From contig NZ_WJNG01000001.1 of assembly GCF_009649745.1 (NCBI RefSeq), positions 124,001-188,000 on the forward strand: a stretch of DNA of 64,000 nt, written 5' to 3'. This DNA is from Aquibacillus halophilus (GTDB lineage Bacteria; Bacillota; Bacilli; Bacillales; Amphibacillaceae). Position numbers and translations under genes: made by a program. A model generated the notes under the pieces. That model saw nothing but the letters and a program-made list of their open reading frames with translations, was not told the origin of the DNA and did not search any database. Below, in pieces: positions 35,217 through 42,948 of this stretch (positions are counted from its first letter, which is position 1; each line of letters opens with the position of its first letter).

Positions 35217-36113
35217 TCATCTTACCTCCTCAAGTCCACATGGAATTAGTTTTTTGGGTAAAACAAATTTAGCTGTTTTTAAAGGATTTACTACTTGACT
35301 GATTTTTAAATCCCCTTGGATACCAATTAATCTAATTATGTCATTGGATGCTAATTTCGGATTTTGTTTTCTTAACAGCAAAAACATGGATTCAGTAGCC
35401 AGTTCACAAGCCTCATCCATAGTCTTGGCAGATGCAATCGCATAGTAATTATCTTTATCTTCTAATACAGGCCAATCACTAAGTTTAGTTTTAATAACTT
35501 CCACTTTAATATGGACTCTTCCGCCAATTTCCACGCCACAGATAGGAACTTCCCCGTCACCCATTATTGCATGCAAGTCACCAATAGCAAGTTTTGCTCC
35601 TAATGTGAATACCGGCAAATAAATGACCGCCCCAGCAGTAATTTCCTTTGTATCCATGTTTCCACCATGTTTCCCTGGAGAAAATGTACTGATTTCTTCA
35701 TCTAAGGCTACACCAATGACACCAATCATTGGCTTCAAGTCAAAACTATATTTATCATTATAAATTACTTTTTTATTTTTTATTTTTAGTTTCTTAACCT
35801 CTGGACGATCGACATACTTTTTTAATACCCCGACTCCCGGCCGAAGGTACATGGAACCCTCTTCTTCTAACTCCAATGACAATACTGAAATTTTCAAGGT
35901 ATCCCCTGGTTCAGCACCATTTACATAAACTGGGCCGGTTGCAGGATTAACACCTTCTAGTTTAAAGTTTTTATCTATCGACTCTGATTTTAATTGATCC
36001 CTATAACTATCGTAAGTATGAAAAATTACTTCTTCTCCAGACTCGATAGTTTCAACTGTATCTGCATCTGGACGGAACGAATAGATGTGTTTTTCTCTAG
36101 GAATTACTTTCAT
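35217..36113 (-). CDS. Acetamidase/formamidase family hydrolase
   Basis: The 298-residue protein matches the FmdA/AmdA family: VNPATGPVYVNGAEPGDTL, GKHGGNMDTKEITAGAVIYL, LAIGDLHAIMGDGEVPICGVE and a C-terminal AIASAKTMDEACELAT. The family hydrolyses short amides such as formamide or acetamide to acid and ammonia. ATG overlaps the TGA of the upstream permease gene (ATGA), with GAGGTG before it. The importer encoded in the same operon probably brings in the amide. The true substrate could be larger, for example an amino-acid amide, given the aminotransferase that follows. Confidence 0.85.
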   Translation of the reverse strand: MKVIPREKHIYSFRPDADTVETIESGEEVIFHTYDSYRDQLKSESIDKNFKLEGVNPATGPVYVNGAEPGDTLKISVLSLELEEEGSMYLRPGVGVLKKYVDRPEVKKLKIKNKKVIYNDKYSFDLKPMIGVIGVALDEEISTFSPGKHGGNMDTKEITAGAVIYLPVFTLGAKLAIGDLHAIMGDGEVPICGVEIGGRVHIKVEVIKTKLSDWPVLEDKDNYYAIASAKTMDEACELATESMFLLLRKQNPKLASNDIIRLIGIQGDLKISQVVNPLKTAKFVLPKKLIPCGLEEVR

Positions 36114-37078
36114 TTTTGCACCTCTTTTTCCGTTGATGCACTAGTACTAACTTTCTTTTTCTTTCTATTGTGAAACTTGGTGATTAAACCTGCTATACCT
36201 TGTGGGGAAAAGCGTAACACTAAAATTAAAATTAACCCGAAAATCATTAAGTGATAGTTACCAAATTCTTTTACATACTCAGCAATTATTTCTAACGATA
36301 ACCCACCGATAATTGGTCCAATAAATGTTCCTAATCCACCAATTACCGCCATTGAAATAACCATACCCATTTGAGTGATTGTTGTCATTTCTGGACTAAC
36401 TAATTGGTTATAATGAGCTAAAAACCCGCCAGCCACACCGGCCATTGCAGATGAAATGGTGAAAACAATTATTTTATGACGAACAACCTTTACTCCCATG
36501 GCAGATGCCGCTATCTCATCCTCACGAATAGAACGTACAGTCAGTCCGAAATTTGAATAAACTAATCTATAGATTCCGAAGAATACCATTAAAACCACTA
36601 GACCAATTGCCGTGTAATAATAAGGAAGTTTAGAGGTTATATCTCCAAACAGTCCTGGCACACTAAGCCCCACTTTACCATTTGTCACTTTATATTCTAG
36701 GCTGATAACCAATCTAAATATCTCGGCAAATGCAATAGTTGTTAATGCTAAATAACTGTCCTTCATTCTTAAGGTTAATACTCCTAAAAATAACCCTACT
36801 AAACCAGCGACCACAGCACCGACTAGAATAGATAAAACTGGATGAATTCCTAAATGCACACTTATTAATCCAGATGTATATGCACCAGATGATGCCAATG
36901 CCATATGTGCGAAGGATACCTGTCCGGAATAACCCGCTAATAAATTCCAACTTGACGCCATCATAATAAAGAAACAAGCTAAAATTACAATATGCAAAGC
37001 ATAATCATCAACAAACAGTGGAAGAAACAATGCAACGACGAGTAACACAGCTAAAATTCTTTTCTCTAGTTGTTCCAT
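36110..37078 (-). CDS. Branched-chain-type (LivM) ABC permease
   Basis: The 322-residue membrane protein has eight or more hydrophobic helices and the family signatures NLLAGYSGQVSFAHMALASSG and MAVIGGLGTFIGP. It belongs to the HAAT permeases that import amino acids, amides or urea. It starts inside the end of the LivH gene (13-base overlap), with GGAGGG upstream. It would pair with the LivH-type permease at 37066. The Lys-rich C-terminal tail is cytoplasmic. Confidence 0.88.
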   Translation of the reverse strand: MEQLEKRILAVLLVVALFLPLFVDDYALHIVILACFFIMMASSWNLLAGYSGQVSFAHMALASSGAYTSGLISVHLGIHPVLSILVGAVVAGLVGLFLGVLTLRMKDSYLALTTIAFAEIFRLVISLEYKVTNGKVGLSVPGLFGDITSKLPYYYTAIGLVVLMVFFGIYRLVYSNFGLTVRSIREDEIAASAMGVKVVRHKIIVFTISSAMAGVAGGFLAHYNQLVSPEMTTITQMGMVISMAVIGGLGTFIGPIIGGLSLEIIAEYVKEFGNYHLMIFGLILILVLRFSPQGIAGLITKFHNRKKKKVSTSASTEKEVQK

Positions 37079-37956
37079 TGTGACCCTCCAAACAACCCTT
37101 TAGGTTTAACAAGTAATATTATAATCAACAGTAAAAAACTATAGCCGTCACGGTAACTAGGGGAAAGGAAAAATACTCCAAGACTTTCTACTATCCCAAG
37201 CAGTAACGACCCATAAATAGCACCTTTAATTGATCCCATTGATCCTAATATTATAATTACAAAAGATTTTATGGCTGGCACAACACCCATAATTGGGAAA
37301 ACAAGAAAAACTGGCGCTAGAAGTGCTCCAGCAGCACCTGCCATTGCAGCCCCAAGACCAAAAGCAATACTACCAAGAGTCTTAGCATTTATTCCCATAA
37401 TCGTACTAGCATCGCGATCTTGTGATAACGCTCTTAATGCCGTCCCAAGCCAAGTCTTATTAATAATAAACAATGTAGCAGCCATGAATATTATCGCTAA
37501 TACTACGGCATAAATCCTTCCTGAACTTACGCTAAGCACTCCCAAGTCTAGTACACCACTTGCTAAAGGCTCAGGACTTTTTTGATATGGTCCAAAGACT
37601 ACTAATGCACCGTTCATCAAGAAGATTGATAATCCAAAGGTTATCAATAATGCGTACTCATCTTTTCGTTCAACCTTATCTTCGTATATTGGAGTTAACA
37701 AAGCTTTCTCCATTAACATACCAATTATAAACACAACTGCGACTGCAGCAATTATACCAATTATCGGATGAAGGCCTAGCATCCGGCTAGCAATATATGA
37801 AATATATGCACCAAGCATATAAAATTCACCATGTGCAAAATTAATAACTTTCAATACACCAAAAATCAGTGTTAATCCCAACGCCATTAAAGCATAAATG
37901 AAACCGATAATTAATCCATTTGTTAGTTGTGCTAACAAAGGTACAAGAAAATCCAT
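37066..37956 (-). CDS. Branched-chain-type (LivH) ABC permease
   Basis: The protein has the LivH pattern: NGLIIGFIYALMALGLTLIF at the N-terminus, VINFAHGEFYMLGAY, ALSQDRDASTIMGIN and FVIIILGSMGSIKGA. It has about eight membrane helices. It forms the translocation pore with LivM. ATG at 37956 follows GGGGGGAT. It lies 15 bases behind the LivF-type ATPase gene in the same operon. Confidence 0.88.
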   Translation of the reverse strand: MDFLVPLLAQLTNGLIIGFIYALMALGLTLIFGVLKVINFAHGEFYMLGAYISYIASRMLGLHPIIGIIAAVAVVFIIGMLMEKALLTPIYEDKVERKDEYALLITFGLSIFLMNGALVVFGPYQKSPEPLASGVLDLGVLSVSSGRIYAVVLAIIFMAATLFIINKTWLGTALRALSQDRDASTIMGINAKTLGSIAFGLGAAMAGAAGALLAPVFLVFPIMGVVPAIKSFVIIILGSMGSIKGAIYGSLLLGIVESLGVFFLSPSYRDGYSFLLLIIILLVKPKGLFGGSQWNN

Positions 37957-37971
37957 TTTTATCCCCCCGAC

Positions 37972-38682
37972 TTAGAACTTTAACCAAGACTGGACAACCT
38001 CTTTTAAATTTGCCTCAACCTCAGATGCCTTGCTCTCTGATGATACACTTCCTTGTTCCAAAACATAGACATAATCTGAATAACCAATAGAGTCCCTGAT
38101 ATTTTGATCTACCATTAACAAAGTGATTCCATCGTCCTTTAGTCCATGTAAAATTTGATAAACCTCTTTTGCTATTTTTGGGGATAATCCAGCTGAAGGT
38201 TCGTCTATCAAAAGCATTTTAGGATTTGACATTAACATTCTAGCAATTTCGAGTGTTCTTTTTTGTCCCCCACTCATCAATCCAGCTTTTTCATTGCGTT
38301 TTTGCTTTAAAACATCGAACTTATCATACATAGCTTCTAGCTGTTGAGTAACCTTTTGTTTATCTTTCTTAAATGCCCAAGCACCCAATTTTAAATTTTC
38401 ATTAATTGTAAGTTCCGGAAACACACTGACCCTCTGCAGCAAAAAGCTGATACCATGGTCTACTAGTTGATGTGAGGGCAAACTAGAAATGTCTTTTCCG
38501 TTATATTCTATTGATCCCTTTGAAGTCTTCACAAATCCAAAAATAGCTTTGAGTAAGGTCGACTTACCAGCGCCGTTTGGCCCAATTAATAGTGTTAAGT
38601 TATTCTCTCTAGCTTTTAGTGATAAATCATTTAGTATATTTATTTTTCCATAACCTGCATCTACATTTTTTACTTCTAACAT
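37972..38682 (-). CDS. Branched-chain-type (LivF) ABC ATPase
   Basis: This is an ABC ATPase of 236 residues with Walker A GPNGAGKST, a Q-loop LLQRVSVFPELT, signature LMSGGQKRTLEIARML and Walker B MLLIDEPSAGLSP. Its length and GISFLLQ segment fit LivF rather than LivG. It powers the LivHM permease together with the LivG-type ATPase. AAAGGGGGA precedes ATG at 38682. Confidence 0.9.
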   Translation of the reverse strand: MLEVKNVDAGYGKINILNDLSLKARENNLTLLIGPNGAGKSTLLKAIFGFVKTSKGSIEYNGKDISSLPSHQLVDHGISFLLQRVSVFPELTINENLKLGAWAFKKDKQKVTQQLEAMYDKFDVLKQKRNEKAGLMSGGQKRTLEIARMLMSNPKMLLIDEPSAGLSPKIAKEVYQILHGLKDDGITLLMVDQNIRDSIGYSDYVYVLEQGSVSSESKASEVEANLKEVVQSWLKF

Positions 38683-38698
38683 GAGTGTTTATCCCCCT

Positions 38699-39400
38699 TT
38701 ATCCAAGATACGCTTCTACAACTTTAGCATCTGAATGAACTTCTTCAGGATTACCGCTCATCAGTACCTCACCAGCTGCAATAGCAATCAACTTTGTACT
38801 AACTTCCATTATGGCGGGAATATTATGTTCAATAATGACAAAAGTTTTGCCTCGTCTATTTAATTCTAATAATGTATCGATAAATGTTTGAATCATATTG
38901 GGATGAAATCCTGCCGTTGGCTCATCTAACAATACTATTTTCGAATCCAGCATCATCGCCCGAATAAACTCTAGTAATCTCTGTTGACCAATTGATAGAT
39001 TTTGCGCTTGTTCATTTTTTAAGTGTGTTAAATTAACTAGGTTTAACAACTCACTTGCCTGTTCTTCCATATCCTTTTTTGATTTTTTTAACTGTATGGC
39101 TGGGATCAACATATTTTCCCAAACTGTTAATCGTTTAAATAACCGTAAGTTTTGAAATGTTCTACCAATCCCAAGTCTTGCTCTATCTTCAAGAGGAATA
39201 CTTGTAATATTCTTATCTTCGTACCAAATACTTCCCTTATCAGGTTTATGTATTCCGGTAATTGTATGAAGTAAGGTTGATTTCCCTGAACCATTGGGCC
39301 CGATAATACCAATAATCTCTTTAGGTTTAACTTCAAAATTTACATCTTTTAATGCCTGAGTCCCACCAAAGTGTTTAGACAAATTTTCTACCCTTAGCAT
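38699..39400 (-). CDS. Branched-chain-type (LivG) ABC ATPase
   Basis: The second ATPase has Walker A GPNGSGKST, GIGRTFQNLRLFKRLTVWEN (LivG-type Q-loop), signature LSIGQQRLLEFIRAM and Walker B IVLLDEPTAGFHP. The LivG C-terminus is short. ATG at 39400 follows GGAGGT. It lies 53 bases after the binding-protein gene and is the second gene of the operon. Confidence 0.9.
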   Translation of the reverse strand: MLRVENLSKHFGGTQALKDVNFEVKPKEIIGIIGPNGSGKSTLLHTITGIHKPDKGSIWYEDKNITSIPLEDRARLGIGRTFQNLRLFKRLTVWENMLIPAIQLKKSKKDMEEQASELLNLVNLTHLKNEQAQNLSIGQQRLLEFIRAMMLDSKIVLLDEPTAGFHPNMIQTFIDTLLELNRRGKTFVIIEHNIPAIMEVSTKLIAIAAGEVLMSGNPEEVHSDAKVVEAYLG

Positions 39401-39453
39401 ACTTACCTCCTTAAGTTAGGAAAAGGTGGATTTCCCACCTTCCCCATATATCA

Positions 39454-40689
39454 TTATTCTGGAATAACTATGTCACTTGTTGCTACGTTACTAGGGAAAA
39501 CGATCTCTGCATCATCTGGAGCCTGATCGATTTCCGTATATTGCATGAACAATAAATCAGGTAACCAGTTATGATAGTCAGGCCCTTTTTCTAATGGGAA
39601 AGTAACTTCTCCACGTGTACCCATAAGTTTCGTTTCTTCTAATGCAGCAATGATTTCATCTGGGTCTGTGGAACCAGCTCTCTCAATAGCATCGGCTAAG
39701 ATTAGAACAGTATCATAACCATGTAATGCTACGTAGGAAGGATTTCTATCAAATTCTTCTTTAAAAGCTTCCACCATTGGTTCAGTCAGATCTGTAAACT
39801 TTGCTTTTGGTGAATAAGGAGTTTGCCAGATTACATATTTAGATGCTTCACCAGTTGTTTCCCAAATTTCAGGATAAGCAGCATCAGCACCACCCATAAA
39901 CATTGCAGTCTCTGCAGTTGGAGAAATACCTAATTCATGAGCTTGTTTAACTACCAAGTAAGCCCCAACACCAGTCATAATGTTTAGTAGAAGATCTGGT
40001 TCGTTATTTTCAGTTAATTCAAGTAATTGTGGTACATAATCTTTCGTTTCACGACTTACAATCGTACTATTGAATTTAATTCCCTTCTCTTCGAACTGTT
40101 GCTTCAGTAAATCAACATTACCAATACCCCAGTCACTGTCTTCGGCAATTATAGATATATTTTCATAACCAAACTCTTCGACAAATTCTACTATTCTTTT
40201 AGAGAACATCGTATTGTTTGGTGCAACACGAAATACTTGTTCGTATCCTTTTTCTGTTATCGCATCCGACCATGCTTCAGCTACAATAAACGGAACGTTG
40301 TTTCTTTTAGCTACTTCAATCTCGGCAAGTGCTGCAGAACTATGACCTTCACCTGCGATTGCTACAACATTTTCTTTTGTGATTAATTTTTCCATGGCAG
40401 ATTGCCCTTTTTCCGGGGCACCTGAACTATCTTCAAAATATAATTCTAAATCTTTACCCAGAACGCCACCATCTGCATTGATTTCATCGATTGCTAACTG
40501 CATCGATTGTTGTAATTCTTCTCCGAGTTCCGGGCTACCTGGAGGGGTTAAAGGACCAATTCCACCAATTTTAATAACTTCCTCCGAAGATTCGCTACCG
40601 GTTCCTTCTGATGATGAATCCTCTGCAGAACAACCAACTATACCTACTAGCGTAAACATAAGTACCATAAAACCAAAAACTTTCTTCAT
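39454..40689 (-). CDS. Amide/amino-acid-binding lipoprotein (LivJ/AmiC-type)
   Basis: The signal peptide MKKVFGFMVLMFTLVGIVGC ends in a lipobox, followed by an acidic linker and a type I periplasmic-binding fold (IKIGGIGPLTPPGSPELGEE, AIAGEGHSSAALAEIEVAK, ALHGYDTVLILADAI). It belongs to the Leu/Ile/Val, amide and urea binding group (LivJ, AmiC, UrtA). As first gene behind the sigma-54 promoter it sets the substrate of the importer, probably a short amide or amino-acid amide. GGGGGTA precedes ATG at 40689. Confidence 0.88.
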   Translation of the reverse strand: MKKVFGFMVLMFTLVGIVGCSAEDSSSEGTGSESSEEVIKIGGIGPLTPPGSPELGEELQQSMQLAIDEINADGGVLGKDLELYFEDSSGAPEKGQSAMEKLITKENVVAIAGEGHSSAALAEIEVAKRNNVPFIVAEAWSDAITEKGYEQVFRVAPNNTMFSKRIVEFVEEFGYENISIIAEDSDWGIGNVDLLKQQFEEKGIKFNSTIVSRETKDYVPQLLELTENNEPDLLLNIMTGVGAYLVVKQAHELGISPTAETAMFMGGADAAYPEIWETTGEASKYVIWQTPYSPKAKFTDLTEPMVEAFKEEFDRNPSYVALHGYDTVLILADAIERAGSTDPDEIIAALEETKLMGTRGEVTFPLEKGPDYHNWLPDLLFMQYTEIDQAPDDAEIVFPSNVATSDIVIPE

Positions 40690-40742
40690 AATATACCCCC
40701 TGATTTTTATTAAAAGAAAATAAATTTCCCTTGCTTATATAC

Positions 40743-40760
40743 AAGCAATTATCATGCCAA
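40743..40760 (-). promoter_or_regulatory. Sigma-54 promoter of the amide operon
   Basis: On the minus strand TTGGCATGATAATTGCTT has GG and GC ten bases apart, matching the TTGGCAC-N5-TTGC consensus except for one base. It lies about 55 bases before the binding-protein start. An ATTTTC-N-GAAAAT palindrome at 40779-40791 lies just upstream and may be an activator or other site. Confidence 0.88.
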
Positions 40761-40840
40761 CTTTTCATAACATTAAATATTTTCGGAAAATTCAGTATCT
40801 AAAGGTAGTTAATTGGTTTTCAAATACATTTAAATATAAA

Positions 40841-40882
40841 AAAGGAAGTGAGTTATTCAAAATTGAATAACTCACTTCCTTT
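40841..40882 (-). terminator. Terminator of the sigma-54 activator gene
   Basis: Perfect 20-base arms (40841-40860 and 40863-40882, AAAGGAAGTGAGTTATTCAA) are followed on the minus strand by TTTTTTAT. The stem begins within the stop codon of the activator gene. Confidence 0.9.
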
Positions 40883-42290
40883 ACTGAATAGAATACTTTT
40901 TAATTTTCCTACTAGCACTTGCCTGGCTAATACCCAGTACTTCAGCTATCTTTACAGTAGTACTATACTTTTTCAATGCCATTTGTACTAGTTGTCTTTC
41001 GGTTTCTTCAACCGCCTTTGGTAAATTAATAATATGATTTACTTTGATGTTAGGCGTATCTGAATCTATTGATTCGGATATTGATAACGGAATATGATCA
41101 CTTGTTATGACGTCACCATTTGAGGTTACTACTAAACGCTCCACAAGGTTTTCTAATTCTCTAACATTACCTGGCCAATCATATTGTTCAAATATCTTAT
41201 AACATTTCTCACTTAATTTCTTATTCAATAAATATTTTTGAGAAAAAATATCCATAAAATAACTTACCAATATTGAAATATCCTCTACCCTTTCCCTTAA
41301 AGAAGGAACTTCAATTGGAACTACAAAAATTCTATAATATAAATCTTCCCTAAAACTATTCTCAGCTACCATCTTTTTCAAATCTTTATTTGTTGCTGTA
41401 ATTAAACGAATATCGATATCGATTGGTTTAGAACCACCAATACGAGTTATTTGCTTTTCCTGCAATACATTCAGTAATTTAACTTGGAGGTTGATTGGTA
41501 AGTCACCAATTTCATCTAAAAATAAAGTTCCGCCATTGGCTTTTTCAATTAACCCTAACTTACCTTTTTGGTCTGCTCCCGTGAAAGCACCTTTATTATA
41601 GCCAAAAAGTTCTGATTCAATTAGATTTTCTGGAATAGCACCACAATTAATGTGTACAAAATCTTTCTTATTCCGAAAACTATTTTCATGGATATATCTC
41701 GCTAAAACGCCTTTACCAACTCCTGATTCACCTAACAAGGTCACAGATGAATCCACTTTTGATAACCTCTTTGCTAAATCTACGGTTTGGGTCATAATTT
41801 CACTTCTGAATACTAGTGAAAGATGGGCTTCATTATTATTCTCTGTATATTTTTTGTTTATTTCTTCAAAGTACATAGAACCTAATTCTTTTACTGCTTT
41901 TAATTCATCAATTAATTTTTCTTCATTCGTAATATCGGTAGATACATTAACAACACCACTAAATTTTCCGGAGGCATCATAATATGGAAATCCCTCAACA
42001 AACAACTTACGATCATTAAAAGTATTTTGAAGTGTAGAAACTTTTTTCTTTGAACTAATAACTTGTTTGGTAATAGAAGGCTTGAAATATCCTAAATCAT
42101 AAAACTCTTCGATGTTCTTCCCAATCATCTCCAAGGGGCTAATTCCGAAGAAATCTTCATAGTTATCAGAACAGTATAATGTCGTTCCCTCTTGGTCTGT
42201 AACATGAACAATGTCAAACATCGAATTGATAATAGATTTGAAATCCAGATATAATTCTTTGCCGTTAATTATAATATGATGTCGTTTCAT
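40881..42290 (-). CDS. PAS-domain sigma-54-dependent activator
   Basis: Residues about 15-130 form a PAS domain (MFDIVHVTDQEGTTLYCSD, FSGVVNVSTDITNEE). The AAA+ domain (about 160-395) has Walker A GESGVGKG, GYNKGAFTGA for sigma-54 contact, Walker B GGTLFLDEIGDLP and RVEDISILVSYF. A C-terminal Fis-like helix-turn-helix (KIAEVLGISQASASRKIKKY) binds DNA. It would sense a small ligand through PAS and open the sigma-54 promoter 120 bases downstream. GAGGGG precedes ATG at 42290. Adjacency to the amide operon makes that its likely target. Confidence 0.92.
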   Translation of the reverse strand: MKRHHIIINGKELYLDFKSIINSMFDIVHVTDQEGTTLYCSDNYEDFFGISPLEMIGKNIEEFYDLGYFKPSITKQVISSKKKVSTLQNTFNDRKLFVEGFPYYDASGKFSGVVNVSTDITNEEKLIDELKAVKELGSMYFEEINKKYTENNNEAHLSLVFRSEIMTQTVDLAKRLSKVDSSVTLLGESGVGKGVLARYIHENSFRNKKDFVHINCGAIPENLIESELFGYNKGAFTGADQKGKLGLIEKANGGTLFLDEIGDLPINLQVKLLNVLQEKQITRIGGSKPIDIDIRLITATNKDLKKMVAENSFREDLYYRIFVVPIEVPSLRERVEDISILVSYFMDIFSQKYLLNKKLSEKCYKIFEQYDWPGNVRELENLVERLVVTSNGDVITSDHIPLSISESIDSDTPNIKVNHIINLPKAVEETERQLVQMALKKYSTTVKIAEVLGISQASASRKIKKYSIQ

Positions 42291-42614
42291 AGTAACCCCT
42301 CTTTGTGGTGCGATATTATATCTAGTAATATATTATTTCTATTAAGGTTTGTTGTATAGTCAAATGCATGCAACACCTAAAATAAAACAGAAAGTCATCG
42401 TGATACCGTGCAGCTTAATGTCGACTAAAACAGTTTAAACACACGGGACAAATTCACGATGACTCATAAAAATTCTACCATCACTCCTTCAATTTATGCT
42501 AATATCAGTACCTCCTCCTTCAACAATCTTGTCCGCCAAAATAACGAACTAATCCAGCATGCTTGTCATCTGGTAGTTCATCGACATTCAAAAATGACGC
42601 AAAAGAACCGTCCC
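42291..42614. other. 320-base stretch between activator and lipoprotein genes
   Basis: It holds an 11-bp inverted repeat (AGTCATCGTGA at 42393-42403 with its complement at 42454-42464, 50-base loop) and the repeat segment B. No gene is seen. Confidence 0.5.
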
Positions 42615-42615
42615 C
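42481..42615. repeat. Dispersed repeat segment B, ending in a REP copy
   Basis: This is the second copy of the segment at 32539-32716, about 135 bases long with an internal gap. It ends in GACGCAAAAGAACCGTCCCC (42596-42615), whose TAG forms the stop codon of the lipoprotein gene. On the minus strand it also contains VDELPDDK, matching VDEPSDDK of segment A. Confidence 0.7.
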
Positions 42616-42851
42616 TAGTTTTTTGCAACTTCTTTCTCAAGTGCTTGTACTTTTTTCTCTAATTTAGCTTTTTCGATTTTGAGTCTTCCGTTTTCTGCTT
42701 TTAGATCTTTAACTTGTTGTTGGTATTCCTCAGTTGTTGTTGTTTGTTCTGTATCTTTGGTAGTAGTTTCATTTTCATCAGATGAAGTGCAGCCTGATAA
42801 TACAAGAAAACTAATAACAAATAGAATAACGATCCATTTTGTCTTTTTCAT
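42615..42851 (-). CDS. Small coiled-coil lipoprotein
   Basis: The 78-residue protein has a lipoprotein signal (MKKTKWIVILFVISFLVLSG then Cys), a Thr/Glu-rich linker and a C-terminal coiled coil (VKDLKAENGRLKIEKAKLE, KVQALEKEVAKN). It would be anchored on the outer face of the membrane; its partner is unknown. AAAAGGAG precedes ATG at 42851. The TAG stop belongs to a REP copy, so the protein may have been shortened or extended by the element. Confidence 0.8.
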   Translation of the reverse strand: MKKTKWIVILFVISFLVLSGCTSSDENETTTKDTEQTTTTEEYQQQVKDLKAENGRLKIEKAKLEKKVQALEKEVAKN

Positions 42852-42905
42852 CTTTTTGCTCCTTTTACATAATCAATAATCTATTATATCAAAACATTAA
42901 TACAG

Positions 42906-42943
42906 AGAATATCCCTCCTGTTTATAGACAAGAGGGATATTCT
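42906..42943 (-). terminator. Terminator of the LRR surface protein gene
   Basis: AGAATATCCCTC (42906-42917) pairs perfectly with GAGGGATATTCT (42932-42943), beginning six bases past the stop codon. Confidence 0.75.
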
Positions 42944-42948
42944 TGATT

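Noticed and set aside
40779-40791. ATTTTC-N-GAAAAT palindrome as the activator's upstream site
   Set aside because: It lies only about 20 bases from the -24 element, too close for a typical sigma-54 enhancer; left as a note only.
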